Positions 33,045 to 42,670 of a stretch of DNA of 64,000 bases are shown one piece after another (position 1 is the first letter of the stretch; every line of letters begins with the position of its first letter). Where the stretch lies: NCBI GenBank assembly GCA_020845755.1, contig JADLFE010000036.1, positions 1-64,000 of the forward strand, read 5' to 3'. The notes beneath the pieces were generated by a model that saw only the letters and a program-made list of their open reading frames with translations, searched no databases and was not told where the DNA came from. A program made the position numbers and the translations under genes. The DNA comes from Phycisphaerales bacterium (GTDB taxonomy: Bacteria; Planctomycetota; Phycisphaerae; Phycisphaerales; UBA1924).

Positions 33045-36000
33045 ATGGAACTCAACGCAAACGCCGGCGAGCGCAGGCTCGAAACCCGAAGCGCCACTCA
33101 TGAAGGGACGTCCGCCGCCGCGGGCTCGTGCGGCTGCGCGCCGGGCTGCTGCACCCCGACGCGCCGTGATTTCCTTCAGATCGCCGGGCTCACCACCCTC
33201 ATCGCGGCCAGCGGGCGCGCCGTTGCCGGGCCCTTCACCTGGAGCGATGTCGCCGACCACCCCGTCCCCGCCGACAAGAAGTTCTCGCCCGAGTGGATCA
33301 AGTCCCTCACCGATCGCGGTCAGCCCGAGGTCTTTACGAGCGACGAGAAACAACTCACCTACATCGGCATGCCCGTCGGCGGCGTGTGCTGCGGGCAGAT
33401 CTACCTCGGCGGCGACGGCAAACTTTGGCACTGGGACGTCCTCAATATGCCCGCCGGTCCCGGCTGGAGCGATTCCTCCGGCGGCTTCTACGCCAAACCC
33501 AATCTCCCCGCCTCGCCATTTGCGCAGGGCTTCTCACTTGCGTGGAACTCCGGTGAGCCGCGATCGCTCGATTCCCGCGGTAACTGGGCGATCACCTTCG
33601 AAGGCCGCTGGCCCATAGGCACCGTCACCTATCGCGCCGCCGATTGCCCACTCGACATCACGCTCGAGGCCTTCAGCCCGCTGGTGCCGCTCGAAGAGAA
33701 AGACTCCACGATCCCGATCGTTCTCCTGCACTACACGCTGAAGAACACCTCCGCCGCCGCGGTAAGCGCCGAGTTGCTCGGCGCGCTCGAAAACCCGGTG
33801 TGCCTCGGCATGCGCGAGCCCGGCAAGGGCGTCCTCATCAACCGCGCGGTCAAGGGCGAGGGCTATACCGGCGTGTCCTGCAGCGCCGAGGCGATCAAGC
33901 CCAAGGCGCTGCGCACACCGCGCCGAGCCGACATCGTCTTTGAGACGTTCGACAAGCCGACCTTCGATGGCTGGGTTGCCGTCGGCGACGCCTTCGGCGA
34001 TGGCCCGCTCAACCTCGCCAAGGTCCCCGAGCACATGGGCCCGGTCAACGGCGTGGGCACCGGCGCGGTCAACACCTACGCCGTCACCAAGGGCGACAAA
34101 CTCGTTCAGGGCGACGGACACACCGGCACGCTCACCAGCCGCGTCTTCACCATCGAGCGCGACTTCATCAACTTCCGCGTCGGCGGCGGGCGGCTTCCCA
34201 AGACCGTCTTCATCGCGCTGCTCGTGGACGGCAAGGCCGTGCGCTCCAGCACTGGCCGCCAGGCCAACTTGATGCGCGACGAATCGTGGGACGTGCGCGA
34301 CCTGGCCGGAAAGTCCGCCACGATCCAGATCGTCGACATGGAGCGCGGCTCTTGGGGACAGATCGGCGTCGATCAGATCGTCTTCAGCGACTCGCCCGCC
34401 GCCGGAGAGGAAGACCTCGCCTCGCGCCCCGACTTTGGCACGATCGTTCTCGCGCACCTCGACGGCGGGAAGTGCGAAGTCTCCACCGCCGGCGCCGCCG
34501 AAGCACCCAAGCCCGACGAAATTCAGTTCAAGAACGCCTGGAAAGCCAGCACGGATGAATCGCGGATCAATTTTGGCTCGGCGTCCATCGCCGCCGTCCG
34601 CTCGGCCGTTTCTCTCGCGCCGGGAGAGTCCAAGACGATCGTGATGGCGATCGCCTGGCACTTCGCCACACCGTGGCGTGATTCGCTCCGCAACATCACC
34701 GGCATCGACAAACTCAAGCGGCACTACGCCCCGCGCTACAGAGACGCCGAGGACGTCCTCGCCAAGACCAGCAAGGATCGCGCCCGCCTTTCTGAACTCA
34801 CCCGCCGCTGGGTCAAGACCTGGTACGACTCAACGCTTCCCTACTGGCTCCTCACACGCTCCATCCTCAACAACTCCATCGCCGCCACCGCGACCTGCCA
34901 CCTCTTCGACAACGGCCGCTTCTACGGCTGGGAGGGCACCTATTGCTGCGCCGGCACGTGTACGCACGTCTGGCAATACGCGCAGGGCCTCGCACGCATG
35001 CTCCCTTCGCTCGAACGCTCCGCACGGGAGATGGTCGATTACGGCATCGCCTTCCACGCCGACACCGGCGCCATGGACTACCGCGCCGAGGCCCACCAGA
35101 TCGTCGCCCACGACGGGCAGTGCGGCACGATCCTCCGCTTCTATCGCGAGCACACCATGACGCCCGATCTGCGCATGCTCCGCGAGCACTGGCCCAAGGT
35201 CCGAAAGTCCATCGAGTGCCTGATCGGCGAAGACAAGGACTCCGACGGCCTGCTCGAGGGAGCGCAATACAACACCCTCGACGCCGCATGGTTCGGCCCG
35301 ATGGGCTGGATTTCTTCGCTCTACCTGGCCGCGGTCCGCGCCGGCGAAGCCATGGCCCGCGAGATGGGCGACAACGAGTTCGAGAAACGCTGCGCCAAGA
35401 TCTGCGAGGTCGGCGCCAAGTCCCTCGTCGACAAGCTCTACAACGGCGAGTACTTCATCCACAAGGCCGACCCGGCCCACCCGGAAGCCAACAGCACCAA
35501 CGACGGCTGCCACATCGACCAGGTCTTCGGCCAGGCGTGGGTCATGCAGGTCGGCCTCGGGCGCGTCATCCCGCGCGAGCAAACACTCTCGGCCCTCAAG
35601 AGCCTCTACACATACAGTTTCACTCCCGACATCGGCCCCTACCGCGAAGCGCTCAAGGACACCGTCAAGGGCGGCCGCTGGTACGCCATGCCCGGCGAGG
35701 GCGGCCTGCTCATGTGCACCTTCCCCAAGGGCGGCGCCGAACGCTGCACCGGCAAGGGCGGCGACGCCTGGGCCGCCGGCTACTTCAACGAGTGCATGAA
35801 CGGCTTCGAATATCAGGTCGCGGCCCACATGGTCTACGAAGGCATGGTTACCGAGGGACTCGCCATCGCCCGCATGCTCCACGACCGCTATCACCCCGCC
35901 AAGCGCAACCCGTGGAACGAGATCGAGTGCTCGAACCACTACGCACGCTCCATGGCCAGTTACGGCGTGTTCACCGCCGCGTGCGGCTTTGAGCACCACG

Positions 36001-36329
36001 GACCCAAGGGCTTCCTCGCCTTCGCGCCCAGGTGGAACGCCGACAACTTCAAGACGCCGTTCACGTCGTGCCAGGGGTGGGGGAGTTTCGAACAGAAGCG
36101 GGGCCAGGGCTCGCAGCGCTGCGCGATCAGGCTCGAATACGGTCATCTCGCGCTCAAGATGCTCGCGCTCGAGGTCGATGCTGCCAAGAAAGCCTCGGAC
36201 GTTGCGGTGGTCCTGAACGGCAAGGCCGTGCCCGCCAAACTCTCGCAAGAGGGCTCACGCGTCACGCTCGCGCTCGATGCCACCGTTCGCGAAGGCCAAT
36301 CGCTCGTGATTGAACTGACGTTCGCGTAA
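33045..36329 (+). CDS. GH116-family glycoside hydrolase, Tat-exported, with an inserted domain
   Basis: 1094 residues related to GH116 (beta-glucosidase/GBA2 type). A twin-arginine signal (TRRDFLQIAGLTTLIAASG) lies behind an unusual Cys-rich stretch (SCGCAPGCC). The likely nucleophile is Glu630 in FYGWEGTY, matching the 'YLEG' site of GBA2; the likely acid/base is Asp746 in YNTLDAAWFGP. The spacing of 116 residues is shorter than the roughly 150 in GBA2. Inserted at about 300-460 is a beta-sandwich-like domain (VFETFDKPTFDGWVAVGDAFG quoted in part as FDGWVAVGDAFG; GQIGVDQIVFSD), of a type also known from GH32-like proteins. It begins six bases after the histidine kinase stop, so they may be co-transcribed. 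Confidence 0.85.
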   Translation: MELNANAGERRLETRSATHEGTSAAAGSCGCAPGCCTPTRRDFLQIAGLTTLIAASGRAVAGPFTWSDVADHPVPADKKFSPEWIKSLTDRGQPEVFTSDEKQLTYIGMPVGGVCCGQIYLGGDGKLWHWDVLNMPAGPGWSDSSGGFYAKPNLPASPFAQGFSLAWNSGEPRSLDSRGNWAITFEGRWPIGTVTYRAADCPLDITLEAFSPLVPLEEKDSTIPIVLLHYTLKNTSAAAVSAELLGALENPVCLGMREPGKGVLINRAVKGEGYTGVSCSAEAIKPKALRTPRRADIVFETFDKPTFDGWVAVGDAFGDGPLNLAKVPEHMGPVNGVGTGAVNTYAVTKGDKLVQGDGHTGTLTSRVFTIERDFINFRVGGGRLPKTVFIALLVDGKAVRSSTGRQANLMRDESWDVRDLAGKSATIQIVDMERGSWGQIGVDQIVFSDSPAAGEEDLASRPDFGTIVLAHLDGGKCEVSTAGAAEAPKPDEIQFKNAWKASTDESRINFGSASIAAVRSAVSLAPGESKTIVMAIAWHFATPWRDSLRNITGIDKLKRHYAPRYRDAEDVLAKTSKDRARLSELTRRWVKTWYDSTLPYWLLTRSILNNSIAATATCHLFDNGRFYGWEGTYCCAGTCTHVWQYAQGLARMLPSLERSAREMVDYGIAFHADTGAMDYRAEAHQIVAHDGQCGTILRFYREHTMTPDLRMLREHWPKVRKSIECLIGEDKDSDGLLEGAQYNTLDAAWFGPMGWISSLYLAAVRAGEAMAREMGDNEFEKRCAKICEVGAKSLVDKLYNGEYFIHKADPAHPEANSTNDGCHIDQVFGQAWVMQVGLGRVIPREQTLSALKSLYTYSFTPDIGPYREALKDTVKGGRWYAMPGEGGLLMCTFPKGGAERCTGKGGDAWAAGYFNECMNGFEYQVAAHMVYEGMVTEGLAIARMLHDRYHPAKRNPWNEIECSNHYARSMASYGVFTAACGFEHHGPKGFLAFAPRWNADNFKTPFTSCQGWGSFEQKRGQGSQRCAIRLEYGHLALKMLALEVDAAKKASDVAVVLNGKAVPAKLSQEGSRVTLALDATVREGQSLVIELTFA

Positions 36330-36390
36330 ATGCGCGGCGCGTACCACCGGCTGCGTCTTGGCGGTCGGTGCTCTTCATGTCGAGCCATGT

Positions 36391-36451
36391 GACCTGTTTT
36401 CAGGTCTGTGCTTTCCGCTTGGTTCCTCCGATGTCGGCTCTGCGACATCGG
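36391..36451. terminator. Paired hairpins between convergent GH116 and HerA-like genes
   Basis: Two inverted repeats lie in this convergent spacer: GACCTG-tttt-CAGGTC (36391-36406) and a perfect 9-bp CCGATGTCG/CGACATCGG with a 6-base loop (36428-36451). Neither has a clear T-run. They probably form a shared end for both transcripts, which is an inference from position. Confidence 0.4.
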
Positions 36452-36531
36452 TGCCGATCAATCACAATCGATCGATCTTGCCGCGTGGCATGCGTCACGC
36501 TTCTCCTTCCCTAGCGCGAAGTGCCTTGCTT

Positions 36532-39066
36532 TTACCTCCACGCCCCCTCAAGCCCCTCCGCCCCGCGCACGTGCGGCACCCAGCAAAGCACCACCGCCGG
36601 CACCGTCACATTCGTCTTCTTGGGCTTGAGCGTGATCGTCTCGAGCTCCTCGGTCAACGGATCGATCTTGCTCACCATCGCGTCAAGATCGCTCTGGAAC
36701 TGCATCTCCAGGTCTTTGAGCTGCGCCCGCAGCGCCTCGACCGTATCTTCCGCGCGATCGACATCGCTCGATTCCTTGGACTGCCGCGTCATGCCGCGCG
36801 CGACGGTGCCGACGCGCCCGACGTTCCCGCTGCTGATCTTCTTGCGTCCCAGGAACGCCGAGAGGATCGCCGAGCCGAACGAGATCGCCGTCTGCATCTT
36901 GGCGCTCTTGGCCTGTTCTTCCTGAACGGCCAGTTGCTGTTCCGCACGCCGGATTCGCTCCTGCAGCGTCGTCATCTTCGGCGCATACTTCCGCCGCAGT
37001 TGCTCGGCCTTGGCGTCGCGGTCCTCGCGTGCCGCCTGCTGCAAGCGCAGGCGGAAGTCTTTCTCGCTCTCGCCCAGATTGCTCGTTTCGCCGCTCGACG
37101 GGCTCTGCAGGATCTCCAATTTCGCCGATCGATAGAGTTCGCCCGCCAGGTCCTTCTTCCACATCTCGTACGACTTGGCCTTCGCCGCGTCCGTCGGCAC
37201 CGATTCAAACGCCGCCCCATCCGCGGGCGACTTGTCGAGATCGCTCTCCCACACGTCGACGCGTTCGGCGTGCTCCCAATCGACCGCGATCGGCCCATGA
37301 CCGAACGCCGCCAGCCACGAATGCGTTTCGGTCTCCTCAACGCCCAGCCTGCTGTCGCTGAAGAACACTTTGCCCAGCCCCAGCACCATCGGCACATACA
37401 CCACACCACCCTCGACCCTCGCCGGCAGGAAATACTGCGGAATCTCCGGCGCCAGCACCGGCCGCGAGTGTGCCCCGCCGGCCGAGGATGCGGTCGAGAT
37501 ATTCACGCGCGACACCGGAGGTGTCGTCACGGGCAAGCGCGTCTCGTCAGGCGCGGGCGACGCGCGCTCAGGTGTGGATGCAGTTGCAGGTGCTGGTGTT
37601 GACGCACTCGTCGTCACGCCAATGCCCAGGGGCGTAGCCCCTGAGGTGCCCGCGCCGCTCGCCCCGCTCAACTGCTTGATTTGCCCTCGCGTCAGCGGCC
37701 CGCGCAGGTATGACAGCGTCCAGCGCGTCTGGAATACCACCGGCCCGTCCTCGTGCACGTTGTTCATCAGGAAGACGCGGCTGCCCAGGCCCGACAGAAT
37801 CTTGTCGCACGCATCGCGGTCAAACGTCGCGCTCGCCGCCGCCGCCGCGCCCTCCAGCCCGTCGAGGACGCGCGCCTTGTCGCGTTCCGTCTGCAAACGC
37901 CCGAGAAACCACGTGCCCGCGTTCGCCAGACCCTTGTAGTCGATATCGACCGGGTTCTGCGTTGCCAGCACCATGCCCACGCCGAACGCACGCGCCTGCT
38001 TCATCAGCGTCAGCATCGCGTTCTTCGAAGGCGGGTTCGAAACCGGCGGGAAGTATCCCGCGATCTCGTCCATATAGACGAGCGCCCGCAGGCTCGTCGT
38101 GCCGCTCTGCTGCCGGACCCACGCGAGGATCTGGTTGAAAAGCAGCGACACGAAGAACATCCGCTCCGCATCGTTCAGGTGCGCGATCGAAAACACCGCG
38201 ACCCGCGGCTTGCCCGCGGGCGAATACAGGATCGATCCGACATCCAGCGGCTCGCCTTCCATCCACGCTTCAAACCCCGGCGCCGCCAAGAGCGAGTTCA
38301 TCTGCATCGCAAGCGTGAACCGGTCCGTCGCGGGGAAGAACGTTTCGAGTTCCATCACACCGATCCGCGCCACCGGCGGCTGCTGGATCATCCGGATCAG
38401 CGTCGCAAGTTCAACGCCGCGCCCCGCGCTCCACTCGCCCGCCAGAATTGTCGAGAGCAGGATGTGCTCGCGCGAGCGCAGGGGGTCGGCGTCGATCGAG
38501 AGGAGCCCAAGCAGGCTCGACACCGTCCCCGACACACGCTCCCGGAAGAGTTCGCGGTCATCGAGCAACGCCGGCGGCGGCGCATCGAACGACCGCAGCA
38601 CCGACACCGGAATCCCCGCGCTCGAGCCCGGTGTGTAGATCGCAAAGTCCGCCGCCTCGCGCAGTTTCCTGATCCGCTCGCCCGATTGCCCCCATTCCTC
38701 CAGCCCCTTGGCCCACATCGCCGCCTGCTTGCCCGCGAATTCGTCGGGCGACAGGCCCGCCTTAGTCGCGTCCTCCGTGTTCACCCACGTGCGGAAGTCC
38801 GACGCGCGCAGTTCAGGAAATGTCAGCAGCAGGTTTGACAGATCGCCCTTGGGATCGATCACGATCGAAGGGATCCCGTCGATGGCGGCCTCTTCGATCA
38901 GCCCCACGCACAGCCCCGTCTTTCCCGATCCCGTCATGCCCACGCACACCGCGTGCGTCACAAGGTCCTTGGAGTCGTACATGACCAGGTCGTCGCGCCG
39001 CGTCCGCGCGTCGACGTCGTAGACCTTGCCGAGATAGAACGCGCCGAGTTTTTCAAAGTCCTGCAT
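36532..39066 (-). CDS. HerA/FtsK-superfamily ATPase with a coiled-coil C-terminus
   Basis: An 844-residue predicted DNA- or protein-translocating ATPase. Walker A is GMTGSGKT (residues 43-50), followed by IPSIVIDPKGDLSNLL; Walker B is in LRALVYMDEIAGYFPP; VLATQNPVDIDYKGLANAGTWFLG (part: LATQNPVDIDYKGL) and LGSRVFLMNNVHE are typical of HerA/DUF87-like ATPases. Residues about 680-835 are a long coiled coil, interrupted by a short Gly/Ala patch. Start 39066 (MQDFEKLG) has AAGGA upstream. It lies 147 bases downstream of the SNF2 helicase on the same strand. No NurA-like nuclease is nearby, so the standard end-resection pairing is absent. Confidence 0.85.
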   Translation of the reverse strand: MQDFEKLGAFYLGKVYDVDARTRRDDLVMYDSKDLVTHAVCVGMTGSGKTGLCVGLIEEAAIDGIPSIVIDPKGDLSNLLLTFPELRASDFRTWVNTEDATKAGLSPDEFAGKQAAMWAKGLEEWGQSGERIRKLREAADFAIYTPGSSAGIPVSVLRSFDAPPPALLDDRELFRERVSGTVSSLLGLLSIDADPLRSREHILLSTILAGEWSAGRGVELATLIRMIQQPPVARIGVMELETFFPATDRFTLAMQMNSLLAAPGFEAWMEGEPLDVGSILYSPAGKPRVAVFSIAHLNDAERMFFVSLLFNQILAWVRQQSGTTSLRALVYMDEIAGYFPPVSNPPSKNAMLTLMKQARAFGVGMVLATQNPVDIDYKGLANAGTWFLGRLQTERDKARVLDGLEGAAAAASATFDRDACDKILSGLGSRVFLMNNVHEDGPVVFQTRWTLSYLRGPLTRGQIKQLSGASGAGTSGATPLGIGVTTSASTPAPATASTPERASPAPDETRLPVTTPPVSRVNISTASSAGGAHSRPVLAPEIPQYFLPARVEGGVVYVPMVLGLGKVFFSDSRLGVEETETHSWLAAFGHGPIAVDWEHAERVDVWESDLDKSPADGAAFESVPTDAAKAKSYEMWKKDLAGELYRSAKLEILQSPSSGETSNLGESEKDFRLRLQQAAREDRDAKAEQLRRKYAPKMTTLQERIRRAEQQLAVQEEQAKSAKMQTAISFGSAILSAFLGRKKISSGNVGRVGTVARGMTRQSKESSDVDRAEDTVEALRAQLKDLEMQFQSDLDAMVSKIDPLTEELETITLKPKKTNVTVPAVVLCWVPHVRGAEGLEGAWR

Positions 39067-39213
39067 CGGAGTTCCTTCACACGCGCGGGCGCGCGGATAC
39101 ATCGCCGCCGGGCCCCTCGATTGTCAGTGTACCACCCGGGCATTGGCGGGCGTGCGGCATGCCGCCCCGGCAGCGCGAGGCGCACCGCGAGGGCGAGCGT
39201 CTGATTGGTGCGA

Positions 39214-42200
39214 TCACTCTTCGACGATCGCGTCCTGGCGCAGCGTGAGCACGTCGCGGAGTTGATCGGTCGACAGATCGGTGAGCCAGCGCTCGCCGCC
39301 GCCGATAATGTTCTCGGCCAGTTCGGTCTTCTGCTCGATCATCTCGTCGATGCGTTCCTCGAGCGTGCCCTTGACGACGAACTTGTGCACTTGCACAGTG
39401 CGTGTCTGGCCGATTCGGTACGCACGGTCGGTCGCCTGGTTCTCGACCGCGGGGTTCCACCAGCGATCGAAGTGGAAGACGTGCGTCGCCGCCGTCAGGT
39501 TGAGGCCCACGCCGCCGGCCCGCAGGCTCAGCACGAGAACCGGTCGCGAGCCGTCGGCTTTCTGGAATGTCTCGATGATTTCCTGCCGCTGGGCCTGCGT
39601 GGTTCCGCCGTGGAGGAAGAGGACCTCGCGGTCGAAGCGTGCCTGGATCATGGTGGAGAGCATCGCGCCCATCTGTCGGAACTGCGTGAAGACAAGCGCC
39701 TGCTCGCCTTCGGCCAGCACCTCGTCGAGGAGTTCCAGCAATCGCACGCACTTGCCCGAGCGTTCGGGTTCGATCTGGCGTGCGGGGCGGCCGTCGCTGG
39801 CCTCGTGGTCCTTGAGGAATTGCGACGGGTGATTGCAGATCTGCTTGAGTTTGATGAGCGCCGCGAGCACCAGGCCCCGGCGGTGGATGCCCTCGGCGTG
39901 GTCGACCTCGGTGAGCATCCGGCGCACGCACGTCTCGTAGAGCGATGCTTGTTCGCTGGTGAGGTGGCAGAAGTCGCGTGTTTCGAGTTTCTCTGGAAGG
40001 TCGGCGACCACGGTCGGGTCGCTCTTGAGTCGGCGCAAGACAAACGGGCGGACCAGCCCGCGGAGTTGATCCGCGCATGACTTGTCGCGGTAGCGTTCGA
40101 TCGGGACGGCAAAGCGTGTGCGGAAGGTGTGGGCCGAACCCAGGTAGCCCGGATTCAGGAAGTCCATCACCGACCACAACTCCGACAGGCGATTCTCGAC
40201 GGGCGTGCCGGTGAGCGCGACGCGGCGCTCCGCGGAGAATCCGCGCACCGCCTGCGACTGCTTGGCTATCGGGTTCTTGATGTACTGGGCCTCGTCGAGC
40301 ACGATGCGTCCCCACGAGACCTTGCCGAGTTCTTCCTTATCCCGATGCGCCAGGGAGTATGTCGTGACGACAAGATCGCTCTGCTGGGCCGCGTCGATGA
40401 GTTCCTGGCCCGATTGCCGCTCCAGCCCATGGTGGACAAGCACGCGGAGTTCGGGGCAGAAGCGGCGCGTCTCGTGGAGCCAGTTTCCCACGACCGACAT
40501 CGGCGCGACCAGTAGCGTCGGGAGCACGTTCGGAGCTGAATCGCCCAGCGACGGCTGGCCTTCCACCGCCTGCCGCTCGAGCGCCAGCAGGGCCAGGAGT
40601 TGGATCGTCTTGCCCAGGCCCATGTCGTCCGCCAGGCACGCGCCGAGCCCCAGCCGCTCCAGGAAGAACAGCCACGACAGGCCGCGGACCTGGTATGGGC
40701 GCAGCGTGCCGCGGAAACTCTTGGGGGTGTCGAGGATCTCGATGCCCTGGCCCGCTTGGCCGTTGAGCATCGCCGCAACCCAGCCGGTGGCTTCGAGCCC
40801 GACGACGGGGATGCCGGTCTGCTTCAGGTCCGTGCCGTACGCCATGCGCAGTGCGTCGGCGACGCGCATCTCGCCGCCCGGGTTCTCGCGGATGAAGCGG
40901 ATCGCGGCCTGCACGTCCTCGGGGCGGACCTCGACCCAGCGTCCGTTCACGCGCACCAGGGGCGTCTTCTTGGCCGCGAGTTGTTCGAACTCGTGGAGCG
41001 TCAGCGACGTGTCTCCCAGGGCGATTTCCCAGCGGTACTTCACGAGGGCGCCCATGCCCAGTTTCGGGGTGGCGGCGGTAGTGGAGCCCGCGCTGGCGGA
41101 ACCTCCCGGGAGGGTGGCATCGCTCTCGACGCGGAGGCGAGCGCCCAGGCGTGCCATCGGCGAGTCCCACCAGTCAGGGACGATCACGCCGAAGCCCTGC
41201 TCGATCAGGATCGGGCGCTGCTCGCGGAGGAAGTCGTAGGCCTGCTTGGTGGTCAGCGCGATCGTCGCGGGCTGCGCGTCCTCTAGCGCGCCCTCGAGCA
41301 CGCGGTACAGACGCGAGGCGCGACCGAGTTCCTTCAGCAGAAGTTCCTGCGGCGCGTCAACGCGCTTGCCCTCGACCGTCAGGTGCTGCCCCGGGAGGAG
41401 CCAGATGTCCTCGGCGTCGATCAGGAGGGTCGGTCGATCGACCGACTGCAGGTGGAAGGAGATCGTCCACTCCGCGTCGTTCTCGCCGCCGGACGTCCGC
41501 GATGCGCCGCCGCCCGGAAGCGTATCGGGGATGGGCTCGGCGAGGCGCAAGCACAGGCGCCACGCGCTGCTCACGCCGCGATCATCAAGCCCCGCAACCC
41601 AGGTGCGCACGCGGCGGATCGTGTCCTGACGCGACGCCGACGTGCTTGGAACAGCTGTCGCGTCGCCCAGAAGCCCGCTGAGCCACCCGACCTGGGCGTC
41701 GGCCTGCGGCGAGCGTTCGCCCAGCGCGCCGATCATGTCTTCACGCTTGAGCGTCTGTCGCGCCAACGCATCGATCTCTCGCGTCAGAAATTCGCGGACG
41801 ATGAGCGCTGGATCGTGACCCAGATCGTCCACGCCCGCGCGGGCCGCCGGCGGCATGGATGTGATGAGTACGCCCAGACGTTCGGCGGTCGCCTCGTCGC
41901 TGGTCCACGGCGCCCACATCGCCGTCAATTCGCCCGATGCCTGCTGGCACAGCATCGGCACGAAGCGCTCCTGTGCGAGCAGGTGCCCGGCCATGCGGGC
42001 GCACGCCGCGAAGAACTCGAGCGATTTGCCGATCGAAAGCGTCGCGTGTTCTTGTTCCGATGCGTCTACGAGCGCGTCCAGCGTGCGTTCGGCCTCACCC
42101 GCCGGCACCACCAGCGACGGCACCTCGAATGTGCCCACGCCGTCGGCTCCGGTCGCGGGTTGGCCCAGCGCCAACGCCGCGCGGGGCGAGGGGAGAGGGC

Positions 42201-42417
42201 GGCCTCCCGCCACCGGGAGTTTCACCACCGCAGGCGCTGCGGCGAGTTCATGTGCTACGCCGCACCGACGGACGAGCACACCCAAGCCCTCTGCGCTCAT
42301 CGCGAAGGGGTGGGCGCGATCCTCGGCGAGCGTGTTGGTGCCGCGCTCGCCGGACAGGCTTTCAGCGAATAGTCGCAGCCCGCCACCGGACCAGCAGGCA
42401 TGAATCACGGCTTGCAA
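39214..42417 (-). CDS. SNF2-family DNA helicase/translocase
   Basis: 1067 residues of the bacterial SNF2 (Rad54/Mot1-like) type. The N-terminal half holds the SNF2-associated domain common in bacterial members (the block around GFGVIVPDWWDSP). The motor starts near residue 570 with LRPYQVRGLSWLFFLERLGLG (part: PYQVRGLSWLFFLE). Walker A is ADDMGLGKTIQ (about 600), the DEAQ box is VLDEAQYIKNP (about 708), and the last motifs are SLRAGGVGLNLT and DRAYRIGQTRTVQVHKFV. The ORF starts with TTG at 42417, four bases after GGGGGAG; a GTG at 42408 is the alternative. In other bacteria a SWIM protein is usually adjacent; here it is at 18.4-19.4 kb. Confidence 0.93.
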   Translation of the reverse strand: MQAVIHACWSGGGLRLFAESLSGERGTNTLAEDRAHPFAMSAEGLGVLVRRCGVAHELAAAPAVVKLPVAGGRPLPSPRAALALGQPATGADGVGTFEVPSLVVPAGEAERTLDALVDASEQEHATLSIGKSLEFFAACARMAGHLLAQERFVPMLCQQASGELTAMWAPWTSDEATAERLGVLITSMPPAARAGVDDLGHDPALIVREFLTREIDALARQTLKREDMIGALGERSPQADAQVGWLSGLLGDATAVPSTSASRQDTIRRVRTWVAGLDDRGVSSAWRLCLRLAEPIPDTLPGGGASRTSGGENDAEWTISFHLQSVDRPTLLIDAEDIWLLPGQHLTVEGKRVDAPQELLLKELGRASRLYRVLEGALEDAQPATIALTTKQAYDFLREQRPILIEQGFGVIVPDWWDSPMARLGARLRVESDATLPGGSASAGSTTAATPKLGMGALVKYRWEIALGDTSLTLHEFEQLAAKKTPLVRVNGRWVEVRPEDVQAAIRFIRENPGGEMRVADALRMAYGTDLKQTGIPVVGLEATGWVAAMLNGQAGQGIEILDTPKSFRGTLRPYQVRGLSWLFFLERLGLGACLADDMGLGKTIQLLALLALERQAVEGQPSLGDSAPNVLPTLLVAPMSVVGNWLHETRRFCPELRVLVHHGLERQSGQELIDAAQQSDLVVTTYSLAHRDKEELGKVSWGRIVLDEAQYIKNPIAKQSQAVRGFSAERRVALTGTPVENRLSELWSVMDFLNPGYLGSAHTFRTRFAVPIERYRDKSCADQLRGLVRPFVLRRLKSDPTVVADLPEKLETRDFCHLTSEQASLYETCVRRMLTEVDHAEGIHRRGLVLAALIKLKQICNHPSQFLKDHEASDGRPARQIEPERSGKCVRLLELLDEVLAEGEQALVFTQFRQMGAMLSTMIQARFDREVLFLHGGTTQAQRQEIIETFQKADGSRPVLVLSLRAGGVGLNLTAATHVFHFDRWWNPAVENQATDRAYRIGQTRTVQVHKFVVKGTLEERIDEMIEQKTELAENIIGGGERWLTDLSTDQLRDVLTLRQDAIVEE

Positions 42418-42465
42418 CGCACTCCCCCGCGGAATAGCCCCGCCGCGGCCGGCGAGGCGATGGAA

Positions 42466-42538
42466 TGAGGGCGCAGGGACTCGAACCCTGGACCCGCGGC
42501 TTAAAAGGCCGATGCTCTACCAACTGAGCTACGCCCTC
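42466..42538 (-). tRNA. tRNA-Lys (anticodon TTT)
   Basis: A cloverleaf on the minus strand with perfect acceptor GAGGGCG/CGCCCTC, D arm TAGCTCAGTTGGTAGAGCA, loop CTTTTAA (anticodon TTT) and T arm CCAGGGTTCGAGTCCCTG. The outermost anticodon-stem pair looks like a T-C mismatch (TCGGC/GCCGC). Discriminator A; CCA is not encoded. Confidence 0.94.
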
Positions 42539-42614
42539 ATGTCGGACCAGTGCCCATCATAGGTCGCACCCCCACGCCGCCGACACCCGCCTCGATTGTT
42601 TGCTCTCCCGCATA

Positions 42615-42645
42615 GAAAAACGCCCCGACCATGCGGCCGGGGCGT
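42615..42645 (-). terminator. Intrinsic terminator of the subtilase gene
   Basis: On the minus strand the stem ACGCCCCG/CGGGGCGT (42638-42645, 42620-42627) is followed by TTTTTC. It lies 26 bases after the stop at 42671. Confidence 0.88.
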
Positions 42646-42670
42646 CGGAGGGCGGGTTCGGGATCGTGGA

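Noticed and set aside
32085..33431. Long minus-strand frame of 448 codons
   Set aside because: It is a high-GC shadow antisense to the hybrid kinase and GH116 gene, with no motif.
34830..36248. Long minus-strand frame of 472 codons
   Set aside because: Shadow of the GH116 gene; composition follows the third-position GC bias of the real gene.
9591..36329. Polysaccharide utilisation locus
   Set aside because: The four glycoside hydrolases are scattered on both strands between unrelated genes, with no SusC/SusD or sugar transporter.
36532..42417. Known defence system (DISARM, BREX, HerA-Sir2 or similar)
   Set aside because: No methylase, nuclease, Sir2, DUF4297 or phospholipase partner is adjacent; only the two motor genes are present.
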